Source: a virus. Taken from it: a DNA stretch of 34,946 bases. The position numbers were made by a program, and so were the translations under genes. The stretch covers positions 1-34,946 of the IMG/VR virus record IMGVR_UViG_3300032820_000049; one strand, given 5' to 3'. Positions 19,536 through 28,295 of the stretch are shown in pieces. Position 1 is the stretch's first letter. The number at the start of each line of letters is the position of its first letter. The notes under the pieces were generated by a model. It made no database searches. It saw nothing but the letters and a program-made list of their open reading frames with translations, and had not been told where the DNA came from.

Positions 19536-21287
19536 TTATCCTTCTAATGTCGTTACACGATCCGTTAATGCTGTGATTAATGCGCTTTGCTCTTGGATTG
19601 CTTTTACAAGCATCGGTACTAAATATCCGTCTGCTACTCTTTGTTTGTCGTCAGCTTCATCTTCACTCCACATACTGAAACCATTTTTTATTTCAGAGTG
19701 GTTATCTATGGCCGTCTTGACTTCTTGAGCAACAAATCCGTGATTGGTATTTGGGTTGTTATATGGTGTAGTGGAACCTTCTACTCTTGCGTTGTGTCCT
19801 TCAGGTAAATCACCCTCATTTTTCCATTCAAACGTAATTGGTCTAAGGTCATTAATAAAACTTAAACCCGCTGTAGAATCTTCAATGTTCTTCTTGTAGC
19901 GTAAATCAGAAGGTGCTGACCATGTGGTTCCACCCAATGTCATGGTGGAATCTGTGGTGGCATTGCCCACCGTTATTGTTCCGTTTCCTGAGCCTACCAC
20001 GTTGTAGCCCATGACGATTTGATTTGTACTATCAACCGCAGATGTATGTGAATAATCACCAACAATGACATTTTGAGAGCCAGTTGTAAGTCCAACACCA
20101 GAAGAACCCGCTGAGTTCCCAATTCCTACGTTAGTCCCGCCTTCAGTCACAGCATTTAAGGCATTGTCACCGAGGGCGCTATTATTTGACCCAGTTGAGC
20201 AATCTCGTAAAGAGTTCCTACCCACAGCAGTATTAGTAGCTCCTGTGGTGTTAAGTCCTAAAGCCCCTGAACCAACTCCTGTGTTGTAATTGGATGTAGT
20301 AGTAGCATCACCTGCCAAAGCACCAATAAATGTATTATCAACGCCTGTGGTTATTAGATTACCCGCAGAGTAACCAATACCTGTGTTATAAGAATTCTCC
20401 CCACCAGTGGAGTTTTGTGTCTCTAAAGCCCCAACTCCTATAGCTACTGAAAAATTACCCGTAGTCTCAGTAGATAAAGAAAAAGCACCTACTCCCGTGT
20501 TATTAATACCTGTCGTTACTGCTGTTGCAGATTGATAACCTATTGCTGTTGTATTTCCTCCCGTAGTGACTGCATCACCAGCTAATGCCCCGACTGCCAC
20601 ACAACCATCAGCAGTAGTAATCGCCGTACCAGCTTCATCGCCTACACAGACGTTATAGTTACCGCCACTTTCGATACTGTTACCAGCGTTGACACCTGCT
20701 CTAAAGTTAGAGGTTCCTGCTGACGCGGTGATTATGTCTGCACCATCTGCATAAGTTACGTCTGCTGCAAAGTTGACAGCGCCGTCTACATCCATGATGT
20801 CTAGATTGGACGTACCATCAACGTCAAGGTCTGCGGCAACAGTAAATCCGCCAGCAACCGAAAGGTCCGTCAGCGCATTGACGACCTTTGCGCCTGATCC
20901 AGCACCATCGGTGTAGATCATCTTCGTCTCGCCATTCAAAATATCGACCGTTGCTCCCGATCCCATTTTCATGGTGATGGTTTGAGAACCAGTAGTCGCG
21001 TTCTCTATGAGCCACAACTTACTCACAGTGTTTGGCGCAAGAGTCACTTCTCGGGTCGCCGACAAGGTGGTCGAGGTGATCTTCAAAAACAAACTCCGGG
21101 CCTCATCCGATGTGCCGTCGGCTATTGTGATCGTCGTGTTTGCATCGGAGCCCATGTTCTCCGTCCCATAGCTGAAAGCCTCGGCTATGTTGGTCAGAGA
21201 CGTTGTCAGGTAGCCGCCCCAGGTGCCGTCGTTACCGCCGACCGTCTGCTCGCGGATCCGCAAATCATTCGTGTAGGTGTCAACCAT
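19536..21287 (-). CDS. tail fibre with YadA-like head repeats and S74 chaperone domain
   Basis: The product has 583 aa. The N-terminal ~170 residues should attach to the virion (MVDTYTNDLRIREQTVGG...). Residues about 200-440 are trimeric-adhesin-like repeats of the form T.TGV.NT.IG..A, as in YadA-head domains. The end is a peptidase S74 intramolecular chaperone: SDLRYKKNIED with Ser460 and Lys465 as the self-cleavage dyad, then FINDLRPITFEWK. Such chaperones trimerise fibres and are then cut off. The DNA of the repeat and S74 part (about 19536-20750) is clearly richer in A/T than the anchor part, indicating domain exchange. It would determine host binding. Confidence 0.9.
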   Translation of the reverse strand: MVDTYTNDLRIREQTVGGNDGTWGGYLTTSLTNIAEAFSYGTENMGSDANTTITIADGTSDEARSLFLKITSTTLSATREVTLAPNTVSKLWLIENATTGSQTITMKMGSGATVDILNGETKMIYTDGAGSGAKVVNALTDLSVAGGFTVAADLDVDGTSNLDIMDVDGAVNFAADVTYADGADIITASAGTSNFRAGVNAGNSIESGGNYNVCVGDEAGTAITTADGCVAVGALAGDAVTTGGNTTAIGYQSATAVTTGINNTGVGAFSLSTETTGNFSVAIGVGALETQNSTGGENSYNTGIGYSAGNLITTGVDNTFIGALAGDATTTSNYNTGVGSGALGLNTTGATNTAVGRNSLRDCSTGSNNSALGDNALNAVTEGGTNVGIGNSAGSSGVGLTTGSQNVIVGDYSHTSAVDSTNQIVMGYNVVGSGNGTITVGNATTDSTMTLGGTTWSAPSDLRYKKNIEDSTAGLSFINDLRPITFEWKNEGDLPEGHNARVEGSTTPYNNPNTNHGFVAQEVKTAIDNHSEIKNGFSMWSEDEADDKQRVADGYLVPMLVKAIQEQSALITALTDRVTTLEG

Positions 21288-21311
21288 TGTCGTTCCTCAA
21301 AAAGTTATGAA

Positions 21312-22007
21312 CTACGCCACTTTTGTCCAATCTGTCGAAGCAGCATCGGCATCAGTCCAATCGGTGCTTGCGCTAGATTCCTCACTCCAGCTCGTGCTCG
21401 CGCCAGATGGGCGCGACCACACCACGACATTGCCGATGCTTGTCGTGGCCTCCACTCCTGTGATTTCCAGGTTCTCCGAAGTCGTGACCGAAACTGTCCC
21501 GACAGCGGTTGAAGCCTCAACTCCGCTTGGCGAAATTGTGGTGCCAGTTTCAACCGCAGGACTGCCAACGGCTGAAGTAGACGCAACCCCGCTTGGTGAA
21601 ATGTTTGCATCACCCGATACGGTGACAGTGCCAACGCCAGAAGTAGCCGCGACTCCCGTCGCAGATATTGTGTCATCGACAGAAACAGTGGGTGTGCCGA
21701 CACCCGTTGTGCCAGCGACACCAGAAGGCGCGACATTTGCATCGCCGCTGATACCAGGAGTGCCAACAGCGCTAGTGCCAACCGAGCCGTCAGGAGAAAT
21801 AGTAACGCTGACACCAATAACAGGAGTTCCCACGGCAGAGGTCGCAGAAACGCCGGTAACGGAAATGTTTGCGGCTCCTGAAATGGAGACGCTTCCGACC
21901 GAGGCGGTTGCGCCGAAGTTATTGGCGACACCTTCACCCCACTCGCCTGATCCATACGACTGCGTGTTGGAGGACCATCCCTGCCATACAATTTTGCCAT
22001 CGGCCAC
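21312..22007 (-). CDS. tandem-repeat tail protein, 231 aa, GTG start
   Basis: GTG 22007. The middle consists of about eight copies of a 22-residue unit, (G)V.AT(S/T).VGT..V.......ISP(S/D), each encoded by a 66 bp DNA repeat. The C-terminus repeats STDWTDAD/STDWTKVA. The pattern is beta-rich and resembles phage tail or decoration proteins. It lies between the fibre gene and another tail protein gene in the same direction. Two other frames stay open over the repeat for the same compositional reason; the reading given here has a coherent protein repeat and fits the gene order. Confidence 0.78.
   Translation of the reverse strand: MADGKIVWQGWSSNTQSYGSGEWGEGVANNFGATASVGSVSISGAANISVTGVSATSAVGTPVIGVSVTISPDGSVGTSAVGTPGISGDANVAPSGVAGTTGVGTPTVSVDDTISATGVAATSGVGTVTVSGDANISPSGVASTSAVGSPAVETGTTISPSGVEASTAVGTVSVTTSENLEITGVEATTSIGNVVVWSRPSGASTSWSEESSASTDWTDADAASTDWTKVA
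21370..21890. repeat. 66 bp tandem coding repeat, about 8 units
   Basis: Diverged direct repeats in the tail-protein gene, each encoding a 22-residue unit with the core VGT or VGS and a following ISPSG or similar. Copy boundaries are approximate. Such arrays can gain or lose units by recombination. Confidence 0.75.
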
Positions 22008-22020
22008 ACTTCTCTACCCG

Positions 22021-22464
22021 TCAGGCAATGCGAATTATGGCGGAGCTGGCATCGGCCGTGGGCCAGCTTATGGTCAAGTCCCCACTTGAGCTCGTCTGAT
22101 CGCTGGAAAAGTCCAGCACCAACACGGCCTTGTTTGAAACGGTCGAATTATAAACAAGCGCAAATCGTGTTGTGATGCTGGATGACGACCATGTTACGTC
22201 GGCCCAATCCAGAAAACTCGTGGTTGAACTTGAAGTCGGCGTGACGTTCGTAAGCGCCGCCCCTCCCGCGGAATAGTTTGTTCCAGAAACTTCGTTCGTC
22301 GCCGAGTACGCGGTCGTCGCTGCACTCAGCGAAGCGGAGCTCGTGTATAACGCGATCTTGAACGCGTTGCCCGTCGTCGCGGATCCTCCCCCGGACCCAC
22401 TCGTATGATTGTGGAGTCCTTGGAGAATCTCCACCTTCCAGCTCGTGCACAGGGCATTAGCCAT
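22021..22464 (-). CDS. tail-associated structural protein, 147 aa
   Basis: The start MANALCTSWKVEILQGLHNH, then FKIALYTSSASLSAATTAYSATNEVSGTNYSAGGAALTNV, is a pattern seen in structural proteins of many environmental phages. The remainder is beta-rich and serine/threonine-rich. Located between the fibre cluster and the adaptor genes. ATG 22464. Confidence 0.72.
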   Translation of the reverse strand: MANALCTSWKVEILQGLHNHTSGSGGGSATTGNAFKIALYTSSASLSAATTAYSATNEVSGTNYSAGGAALTNVTPTSSSTTSFLDWADVTWSSSSITTRFALVYNSTVSNKAVLVLDFSSDQTSSSGDLTISWPTADASSAIIRIA

Positions 22465-22465
22465 G

Positions 22466-22762
22466 TCAGTCTCCTAATTTCCGAATTATCTCTGCCAAAT
22501 CGTTATGACCCTGCTGAGCCAAAAGATTGTAGAGCGTCGTGCGGTCACTCAGGACCGCCTGTTTCAACGCGCTGACAATCACCCCGTGAATGTTGTCCCG
22601 AAACGCCTGTGCCTGGGCACGCACCTCTGGCGTTGCACTCTCTGAAATCGCCAGGATCCGCTCCATCGCGTGGTCGGCCAATTCCTCTGGCGTCCACCCG
22701 CGATTCTGAGTCGTGCGCACCGTGACCGAGCCTACTTCGCCAAAAACAGATGTACCAATCAT
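22466..22762 (-). CDS. small phage protein, 98 aa
   Basis: NRGWTPEELADHAMERILAIS, then a helix VRAQAQAFRDNIHGVIVSALKQAVLSDRTTLYNLL, is a recurrent small protein next to head-tail adaptor genes of environmental phages. Helical; role unknown. Coupled to the adaptor gene by an ATGA overlap. Confidence 0.7.
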   Translation of the reverse strand: MIGTSVFGEVGSVTVRTTQNRGWTPEELADHAMERILAISESATPEVRAQAQAFRDNIHGVIVSALKQAVLSDRTTLYNLLAQQGHNDLAEIIRKLGD

Positions 22763-23376
22763 TGTAACGGTGCAAATTGCATACTCATGCTGATTTGTCC
22801 TCTCGACCTTTCGTCGCTGACGTTCATGTCCGAAACCATCCTAGTATAAAGAGTCGCCCATACGGCCGTTCTCTCGTCGTCTCGCAGATATGGCGCGCTT
22901 TGAATAAGCGTGCCATAAAGGTAAATGTCAGGGCTCAACGTCAGCAACCAGTTCGTCGTGTTGCTGTCACTCAGAGCCGGCACCTTGGAATAGTAAATAA
23001 TCTCGCCGGTGTATGAAGTATCTGGCGATGGGTAGACCTCAATCTCGGTTCCAACCATTGTGAAATACCTCGGACGTCCGCCCGCACTACTGCCTGACCG
23101 CTTCTTGTTCAACATCTCGACCGTCAAATACACCAGTGGATCTATCGGATCCGTATTTAATTGGAGCTGCACCGTCTGCATCCAATCCGAAGGCGTTGCG
23201 GAGTACCGATCCGAAATCGTCGCAGTTGACCTGGCCACCATCTTTCGATGCCTGATCGAGCGGTTGAACTGAGCCTCTGCCAGAGTAATGAAGTCTGGAA
23301 TCACCGCCGTCAGGTCGTCACGGTTCAGCCAATCTCCAATCGAGGTTTTCAGCTCGTCAAACGTGCCAATCGCCAT
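22759..23376 (-). CDS. SU10-type head-tail adaptor protein
   Basis: The product has 205 aa. MAIGTFDELKTSIGDWLNRDDL, DFITLAEAQFNR, ...YSATPSDWMQTVQLQL and the late VWATLYTRM... helix fit the adaptor family found with SU10-like capsids. It forms the ring under the portal that accepts the tail. ATG 23376 shares its first base with the previous stop (TGATG). Confidence 0.78.
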   Translation of the reverse strand: MAIGTFDELKTSIGDWLNRDDLTAVIPDFITLAEAQFNRSIRHRKMVARSTATISDRYSATPSDWMQTVQLQLNTDPIDPLVYLTVEMLNKKRSGSSAGGRPRYFTMVGTEIEVYPSPDTSYTGEIIYYSKVPALSDSNTTNWLLTLSPDIYLYGTLIQSAPYLRDDERTAVWATLYTRMVSDMNVSDERSRGQISMSMQFAPLQ

Positions 23377-23708
23377 CAGACACGCCCGCCCCTGGTCCGA
23401 AACGCCCGGTTATCCGGGTCGTTCAGCCATTGCTTGAAACGCTTCTCGTCGTCGAGAATCCCCTTCTTCTTCAAGTCGTGAAAAATCACCATCGGTATTG
23501 AGGCGACTTTGGACATATTGCCGTGCGGCTGGTGCCTGTCGATTTCGTTTGCCTTCGCCTTGTTGTCCTTCAAAATATCGGTGACGTCTTGCTCGTGCTC
23601 AATCACGATTGAGTCGTCCGACTCGCGTCCAGAGGTCGACTCCTCATACAAAAAATTTGTCTTGGTTTTGGCTATAGGATCGGCGTCTAACAGTCGCTTC
23701 TTTGTCAT
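23376..23708 (-). CDS. conserved phage head-region protein, 110 aa
   Basis: The conserved pattern is HEQDVTDILKDNK, then MSKVASIPMVIFHDLKKKGILDDEKRFKQWLNDPDNRAFRTRGGRV, found in many phages between capsid and adaptor genes (the WLNDP(D/E)N..FRTR.G ending is very typical). Function unknown. It starts downstream of the capsid terminator, so its expression depends on read-through or an unseen promoter. Confidence 0.75.
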   Translation of the reverse strand: MTKKRLLDADPIAKTKTNFLYEESTSGRESDDSIVIEHEQDVTDILKDNKAKANEIDRHQPHGNMSKVASIPMVIFHDLKKKGILDDEKRFKQWLNDPDNRAFRTRGGRV

Positions 23709-23753
23709 TTGTTCACCAGATGTGGAGAAAAGCTACCACCATTTTACCGCACC

Positions 23754-23788
23754 ATAAAAAAGCGGAGAGAGGCTTTGCCTCTCTCCGC
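23754..23788 (-). terminator. intrinsic terminator after the capsid gene
   Basis: A perfect 12 bp stem GCGGAGAGAGGC with a 3-base loop, followed on the minus strand by TTTTTT. It lies 29 bp after the capsid stop, where phages often place a partial terminator to keep capsid expression above that of tail genes. Confidence 0.92.
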
Positions 23789-23816
23789 AACTCATCCACT
23801 CAACCCGCTACAAGAC

Positions 23817-24779
23817 CTAGGACGAAGTTAGATCGGCAATGATGCCGAGCCCCGCCTCTTGGTCAACCCGTAGACCGCCCTCAAATATGATGAGTTCCTT
23901 AGTGGCGTCACCCGTTTTGGCCAGTTCCTTGTTCTCGATTGGTCGCAAGACACACATCGCCAGCAGATCCATGTTCAGGACGAACGCTTCGCGCTCTCTC
24001 TGGAACAGGTTCGGAACGACGCTCAAACTGCCGAAATCGGATAAATAAATATCCGCGGCCGCCACGATAGTCGTAGGTTTGTCGCTGGGAGCCATGTATC
24101 GCTGTGCGGCGACTCCCGTGAACGCGCTCACCTTGGTCTTGTTGAACGGCCCGACCATCAGAACTGAAGGTTCTCCACCCTGGGTGTAAGTCTCCTGCAC
24201 AACCGTGGTCAGCATTGCTTCCGTGAAAGCCCTCCGCGTACCATTCGTCGCGCCGGCATTAACAATGCCACCCGACACCGTCGGATCAGCGCCACTCGTT
24301 CCGCGGCTGCTGTTCGTTCGGATGTACGCCGGCAGACCAGCCGTCACTCTGGCTGATGAAGTCGACCCAGCCTGGGCGTAGTTGTTCTGCAAGAAGTTCC
24401 ACTCGATATCACGCTTTAATTCATTTCCACTTTTTGTTAGTTGGTAAGCACGCTCGGACTTCCGACCGGCCGCGTTAATCACCGCCAGGTTGTCCGCGAG
24501 GATGAAATCCTTGCGCATGATCTGGGTGTAACTGCCGAGCCGTGACGTCGGCGTGACCGCGGTGAATGACGTAAGGTCATCGCCGTCGATCTGCTGGTTG
24601 GTAGCCGCGGCTGCGAGAGAGTCAGTCTGCCACTCGAAAAACGTGTTGTGCACGGTATCGCGTGACATATTGCTCACAAACGGCGTCTTGTGCGGAGAAA
24701 TGTTGAATATGACATCCATGAGCTCTTCTCTGATCCCGATCTCTGAATATCTGGTGAAGGTATTACTAATAATAGCCAT
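23817..24779 (-). CDS. major capsid protein (SU10 family, HK97 fold)
   Basis: The product has 320 aa. The N-terminus ISNTFTRYSEIGIREELMDVIFNISPHKTPF and the FFEWQTDSL, RLGSYTQIMRKDF and FQREREAFVL blocks match the SU10-type major head proteins. The C-terminal ELIIFEGGLRVDQEAGLGII is also typical. It lies directly after the scaffold gene and is followed by a strong terminator, as usual for the most abundant virion protein. Ribosome site GAGAGGA before ATG 24779. Confidence 0.9.
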   Translation of the reverse strand: MAIISNTFTRYSEIGIREELMDVIFNISPHKTPFVSNMSRDTVHNTFFEWQTDSLAAAATNQQIDGDDLTSFTAVTPTSRLGSYTQIMRKDFILADNLAVINAAGRKSERAYQLTKSGNELKRDIEWNFLQNNYAQAGSTSSARVTAGLPAYIRTNSSRGTSGADPTVSGGIVNAGATNGTRRAFTEAMLTTVVQETYTQGGEPSVLMVGPFNKTKVSAFTGVAAQRYMAPSDKPTTIVAAADIYLSDFGSLSVVPNLFQREREAFVLNMDLLAMCVLRPIENKELAKTGDATKELIIFEGGLRVDQEAGLGIIADLTSS

Positions 24780-24816
24780 AAGAAAAATCCTCTCTTACTA
24801 AATTTTGCCTTACAAG

Positions 24817-25890
24817 CTAGAGGAGCTGTTCCATCAGATCCACGGCATCGTCCAGCTTGCCCGTTTTCTGCAACTTTTGGTAAGAGCGTTTTTTGCGAAC
24901 CGAGGATGGTTTTTTGGTGCTCTTGGCACTACCAGGGCGAACGACCGTTTTATCCGTCGATGCTTTTTTCCTGGTTTTCTGAGATCTCTTAACACCGCGC
25001 TCATACAGCATCGAGTTCCTCGCCATTTCGATAAACTCAGGGCGGATCAATGCGGCAATCTCCTGTTCCGAGACACCTTTGTTCAGCAAGTACCTGGAGA
25101 TCTCCTCGGCCTCTTTCTGATAGACCGTGTCCTCACTCCAGCCTGGAATATCTCGACGAAGTTTTGCTCTGCCAGCGGCAACATAGTCACCGATTTTTTT
25201 CTGGTACTCATCAGCTTCAGCTTTTCTCAGCCTTTCGAGCTCGGAGTCCACAGCACTGAGCTGATCTTTCCGGGCCTTCTGCTGCTGGTCAAACTGTCGC
25301 TGCGCCAGCAAAACTTTCGTCTCGTTCCCAGGATCCTGCGCCAACAAGGCATCCCAATCAGGTTCCTCAGAATCCATCAATTCAATTCGTTTCCGCAGTC
25401 CGGGCAGCAGCTCGGCGTACTGCGAACGCTCTTGAGCCAGAGCGTTTCTCTCAGCATCAAACGCATTGCGTTCATTCAAAAGCGCGCCTTGATCTTCGTC
25501 CAGCGCACCACGGTCCTGAGAGAGCTTCTGGCTCTTTCTCGTGTAATTAGCTGTGCGGGAGTAGCCCTTGAGCAGTTCGTCCAGGTGGACCTCGTGTTCC
25601 TCGCCGTCAACCTTGACAGCGTATACGGGCTCCTCGACTAATTCCTCATCGTCTGCCTCCTCGCTCAACTCTTCGGTTTCGGCATCATTGGTAAGGGAGA
25701 GCTCTTCGTCCGAAGTGTCCTCTGCCTCTCTGTCCTCAACCGCTGGCGCGTCAATCGCGCCAGCTTCATCAGTCGCCCGTTTTTCGACTTGCGCCTGGTC
25801 AGGATTGTCCTTGGATTCCTGTTCCAGTTGCCTGTCCAGCAGAAAGCGCGCTGCTTCATTGATATCGATGGGTCCGCTAGGAGTTTCCAT
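24817..25890 (-). CDS. scaffold protein
   Basis: The product has 357 aa. Acidic N-terminal third (about 50-90), then the element PVYAVKVDGEEHEVHLDELLKGYSRTANYTRKSQKL common in scaffolds of this head type. A long coiled region (125-240) and a lysine-rich C-terminus (300-340) follow, which would bind the capsid protein. It sits between portal and capsid genes, the standard place. A perfect 8 bp stem (CTGGCGCG, loop TCAAT) lies in its 5' third. Ribosome site AGAAGGA. Confidence 0.85.
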   Translation of the reverse strand: METPSGPIDINEAARFLLDRQLEQESKDNPDQAQVEKRATDEAGAIDAPAVEDREAEDTSDEELSLTNDAETEELSEEADDEELVEEPVYAVKVDGEEHEVHLDELLKGYSRTANYTRKSQKLSQDRGALDEDQGALLNERNAFDAERNALAQERSQYAELLPGLRKRIELMDSEEPDWDALLAQDPGNETKVLLAQRQFDQQQKARKDQLSAVDSELERLRKAEADEYQKKIGDYVAAGRAKLRRDIPGWSEDTVYQKEAEEISRYLLNKGVSEQEIAALIRPEFIEMARNSMLYERGVKRSQKTRKKASTDKTVVRPGSAKSTKKPSSVRKKRSYQKLQKTGKLDDAVDLMEQLL

Positions 25891-25892
25891 GT

Positions 25893-26126
25893 TTATTCCT
25901 TCTGTCGATGTCTGATGAGATGCGCGTTATCCACAGCGGCGCGCATCCTTTTCAAAAATCTCTGAGCACCCTTGATTTCCGCGTAAATCCGCTCACGCTT
26001 ATCAAGCGTGTCGGCAGCGGCCCATTCCTCGTAACACTCCGATTCGGCTTGAGCCAGAATTTCCTGAAAAACAGAATCGTCCAGCCATTCCTTTATTCGG
26101 TCGCCGAGGGCCAGGGGGTCACTCAT
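25893..26126 (-). CDS. small helical head-region protein, 77 aa
   Basis: A charged, helical protein (DRIKEWLDDSVFQEILAQAESECYEEW..., then RIYAEIKGAQRFLKRMRAAVDN). Small genes of this kind are common just before the scaffold gene of podoviruses. Function unknown. ATG 26126. Confidence 0.7.
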   Translation of the reverse strand: MSDPLALGDRIKEWLDDSVFQEILAQAESECYEEWAAADTLDKRERIYAEIKGAQRFLKRMRAAVDNAHLIRHRQKE

Positions 26127-26168
26127 TGCAATCCATATATGGATTTCATCGGCAAATATTTTACAGGG

Positions 26169-28283
26169 TTATTTCAAGTTCCTCACAACCGCCGTTTCCA
26201 CGGCCGTTTCCTGTTCGATCAATTTCCGATCACGAGCGGCGATTGCACGGATCTCCTCGGTATTCACCGATGCGTTATAGCGAGCGTTGATTTCGGCAGC
26301 GCGCAACTCGCCCTCCATTTCGGTCTTATCGCGTTCCCTGTCGTCACGCATAATCATGTCCTCTCGCTTGAGCTCAAGCTCCGCTTGCTTCTTGAGTATG
26401 TCAGCCTGAATGTCCTCCGTCTGCACCTGAATCAACTGCTCATCAATGGTTGGCTCTTTGGGCTGCTGTGGCTGCGGCTGGTAATCAGCAGGATCGGAAA
26501 TGAATCTCTGCGTGTCTTGGAACCCGGCGAGCTCTATGACCTGGCGTAGAGTCTGGTAGTAATTCTCAATCGAGACGAGCGGGTTATCAGGCCCAATCGT
26601 CGTGAGGATCTGCTCCTGCTTGCCGGCGATCTGCATCAGCATCGCAATGCGCTCCTCCTCAGTTCCCCTGCCAAGCGCGACGTTCACAATCACATCCATG
26701 TCCGAGTCCCATACCCGCGGATCAATCGGCACAAATTCATTGCGTAACCGAATCATCCTCTCGGCATCCTGGCGGGTGTTCACCAGATAGAAGATGCCCT
26801 CAAACAGTTTCTTCATTCCCGTCTCGGCGAACATCCTGGCAATCAACTCAGTCCTCTGTTGAGCTGCGTGGATTGTCTGAGAAACCGCAAGAGCTGTTGA
26901 ACTCTGCAACGCAGCCGGGTCCAACCCGTCCGCCGCCCTGCTCACGCCCGTCCTGTTCTCGCGCACCAAGTCCATGTATTCCAGCATGGGGAAACAATCA
27001 CGCCCGACAAATGGCACCGAAAAGGGCACCACCGCACCAGGGCTCCTCATCCTGATAATGCCGCCAACCTCGGTATTGAGTACATCGTCCATGCTCGCCT
27101 GACCCTCGACAACGCCAACCCTCGGATGGGTCGAAAGCGCCAACGAGTCCAAGCTCGAGCGCAATACCATCGACTTGATTCTCTGGACATCCATCGTCAC
27201 ATCTGCAATGGACAGTCCGAAAAACGTGTGAGGCTCCGGGTCTGGCATGAATACCGCGAACGGCAACTGCTCAGCCGGCTCATTTAGAAAGATCTTGTAT
27301 TCGCTGCCAATGCTGCAAATGCGTCTGAGCTCGGCAACCGAATCACCATCCACATCAGCACGAATGTAGCTCTCAACATACAGCGCACGCCGCATCGTCG
27401 GATCGGCGCTCGAATCAGTGGAATTCCCCAACGTGGGATTGCGCTCACGAGACTCCGCATTGAAGTCAAAATTGTCCTCGGACGTCGCAAACTGCTCGAT
27501 CTCATCGTAGTCATATCCCATTTGAACCAGTTCAGAAAGCGTCAGATAGCGCCGATGCGCAACCAGATCAGCCTCCTCCAAAGAACGGGCGTTTCTGGAA
27601 ATCAGAATCTCCTCTGGAGGCACAGAAGTGACCTTGACACGCCCTTTGGGGCGTGTCCTGGTCACTCGCACATCATGAATCATCACCGGCTCGCCAGTGG
27701 CAGGATCTACATTCTCGGAAGTGGCGCGGCTCTCCAAATAATCAATCGAAACATTCGGATCCGAGGTCAGCGCAATTAACCCAATCTCATCAATTCCCTC
27801 AAGCGTATAAGATTCAATTTCGTCAGTTGAGTCCCAGTACCATTTTACGAATCCGCTGCCTTTGACTAGCGCATCCTTAAAAGCCGAGTACAACACAGCG
27901 AACCCGTCATTGTCCCGGCGAAAAATATAGTTGATGTAGTCGGTGGCCTGGGACGCCTTCTGAACGTCCTCCGCAGAAGTCGGTGCAAACTCCACAGTAT
28001 GCTCGCCGCCATAAAACACTCGCATCAGGCTTGGTAAAATCGCCTGGACAGTGTCGCGCACATCCATAGAAATGACGGTTGAGCGACCCTCCTCCTCGTT
28101 CCCAAATGGCTCGCCGAGGTAATACGACTCGGCCAGGGCTCTAGCAGGAGACACCACATTGTCAATGTAATCGGTCGCGTCTTGAATTTCGCCGGCGAGA
28201 ACATTCTCCAGCTCGGACTCGCTCATCCCTTCCTCGACCTCGACCTCAACCTCTACGCTCTCTGTTTGTTCATATGCTGCCAT
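26169..28283 (-). CDS. portal protein (P22-like, long C-terminus)
   Basis: The product has 704 aa. The clip/wing region contains STVISMDVRDTVQAILPSLMRVFYGGEHTVEFAP, VKGSGFVKWYWD and, later, NRTGVSRAADGLDPAALQSSTALAVSQ, all expected of portals of this group. The last 120 residues form a long charged helix (KEPTIDEQLIQVQTEDIQADILKKQAELELKRED...), like the barrel of P22 portals. It forms the DNA entry ring. ATG 28283 with GTGGAG. A perfect 9 bp stem-loop lies inside (27636-27657). Confidence 0.92.
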   Translation of the reverse strand: MAAYEQTESVEVEVEVEEGMSESELENVLAGEIQDATDYIDNVVSPARALAESYYLGEPFGNEEEGRSTVISMDVRDTVQAILPSLMRVFYGGEHTVEFAPTSAEDVQKASQATDYINYIFRRDNDGFAVLYSAFKDALVKGSGFVKWYWDSTDEIESYTLEGIDEIGLIALTSDPNVSIDYLESRATSENVDPATGEPVMIHDVRVTRTRPKGRVKVTSVPPEEILISRNARSLEEADLVAHRRYLTLSELVQMGYDYDEIEQFATSEDNFDFNAESRERNPTLGNSTDSSADPTMRRALYVESYIRADVDGDSVAELRRICSIGSEYKIFLNEPAEQLPFAVFMPDPEPHTFFGLSIADVTMDVQRIKSMVLRSSLDSLALSTHPRVGVVEGQASMDDVLNTEVGGIIRMRSPGAVVPFSVPFVGRDCFPMLEYMDLVRENRTGVSRAADGLDPAALQSSTALAVSQTIHAAQQRTELIARMFAETGMKKLFEGIFYLVNTRQDAERMIRLRNEFVPIDPRVWDSDMDVIVNVALGRGTEEERIAMLMQIAGKQEQILTTIGPDNPLVSIENYYQTLRQVIELAGFQDTQRFISDPADYQPQPQQPKEPTIDEQLIQVQTEDIQADILKKQAELELKREDMIMRDDRERDKTEMEGELRAAEINARYNASVNTEEIRAIAARDRKLIEQETAVETAVVRNLK
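27636..27657. other. intragenic perfect stem-loop, 9 bp stem, 4 base loop
   Basis: GACACGCCC, loop TTTG, GGGCGTGTC, in the portal gene. Confidence 0.9.
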
Positions 28284-28295
28284 GTCTGCTCCACA

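Noticed and set aside
21277-22089. 270-codon rightward frame and a 234-codon leftward frame over the repeat gene
   Set aside because: Both are by-products of the 66 bp repeat; the leftward 231-residue frame has a coherent protein repeat, a usable GTG start and fits the gene order.
24805-25641. 278-codon rightward frame
   Set aside because: Antisense to the scaffold gene; no ribosome site or family pattern.
25908-26549. 213-codon rightward frame
   Set aside because: Antisense to the portal C-terminus and the small head gene.
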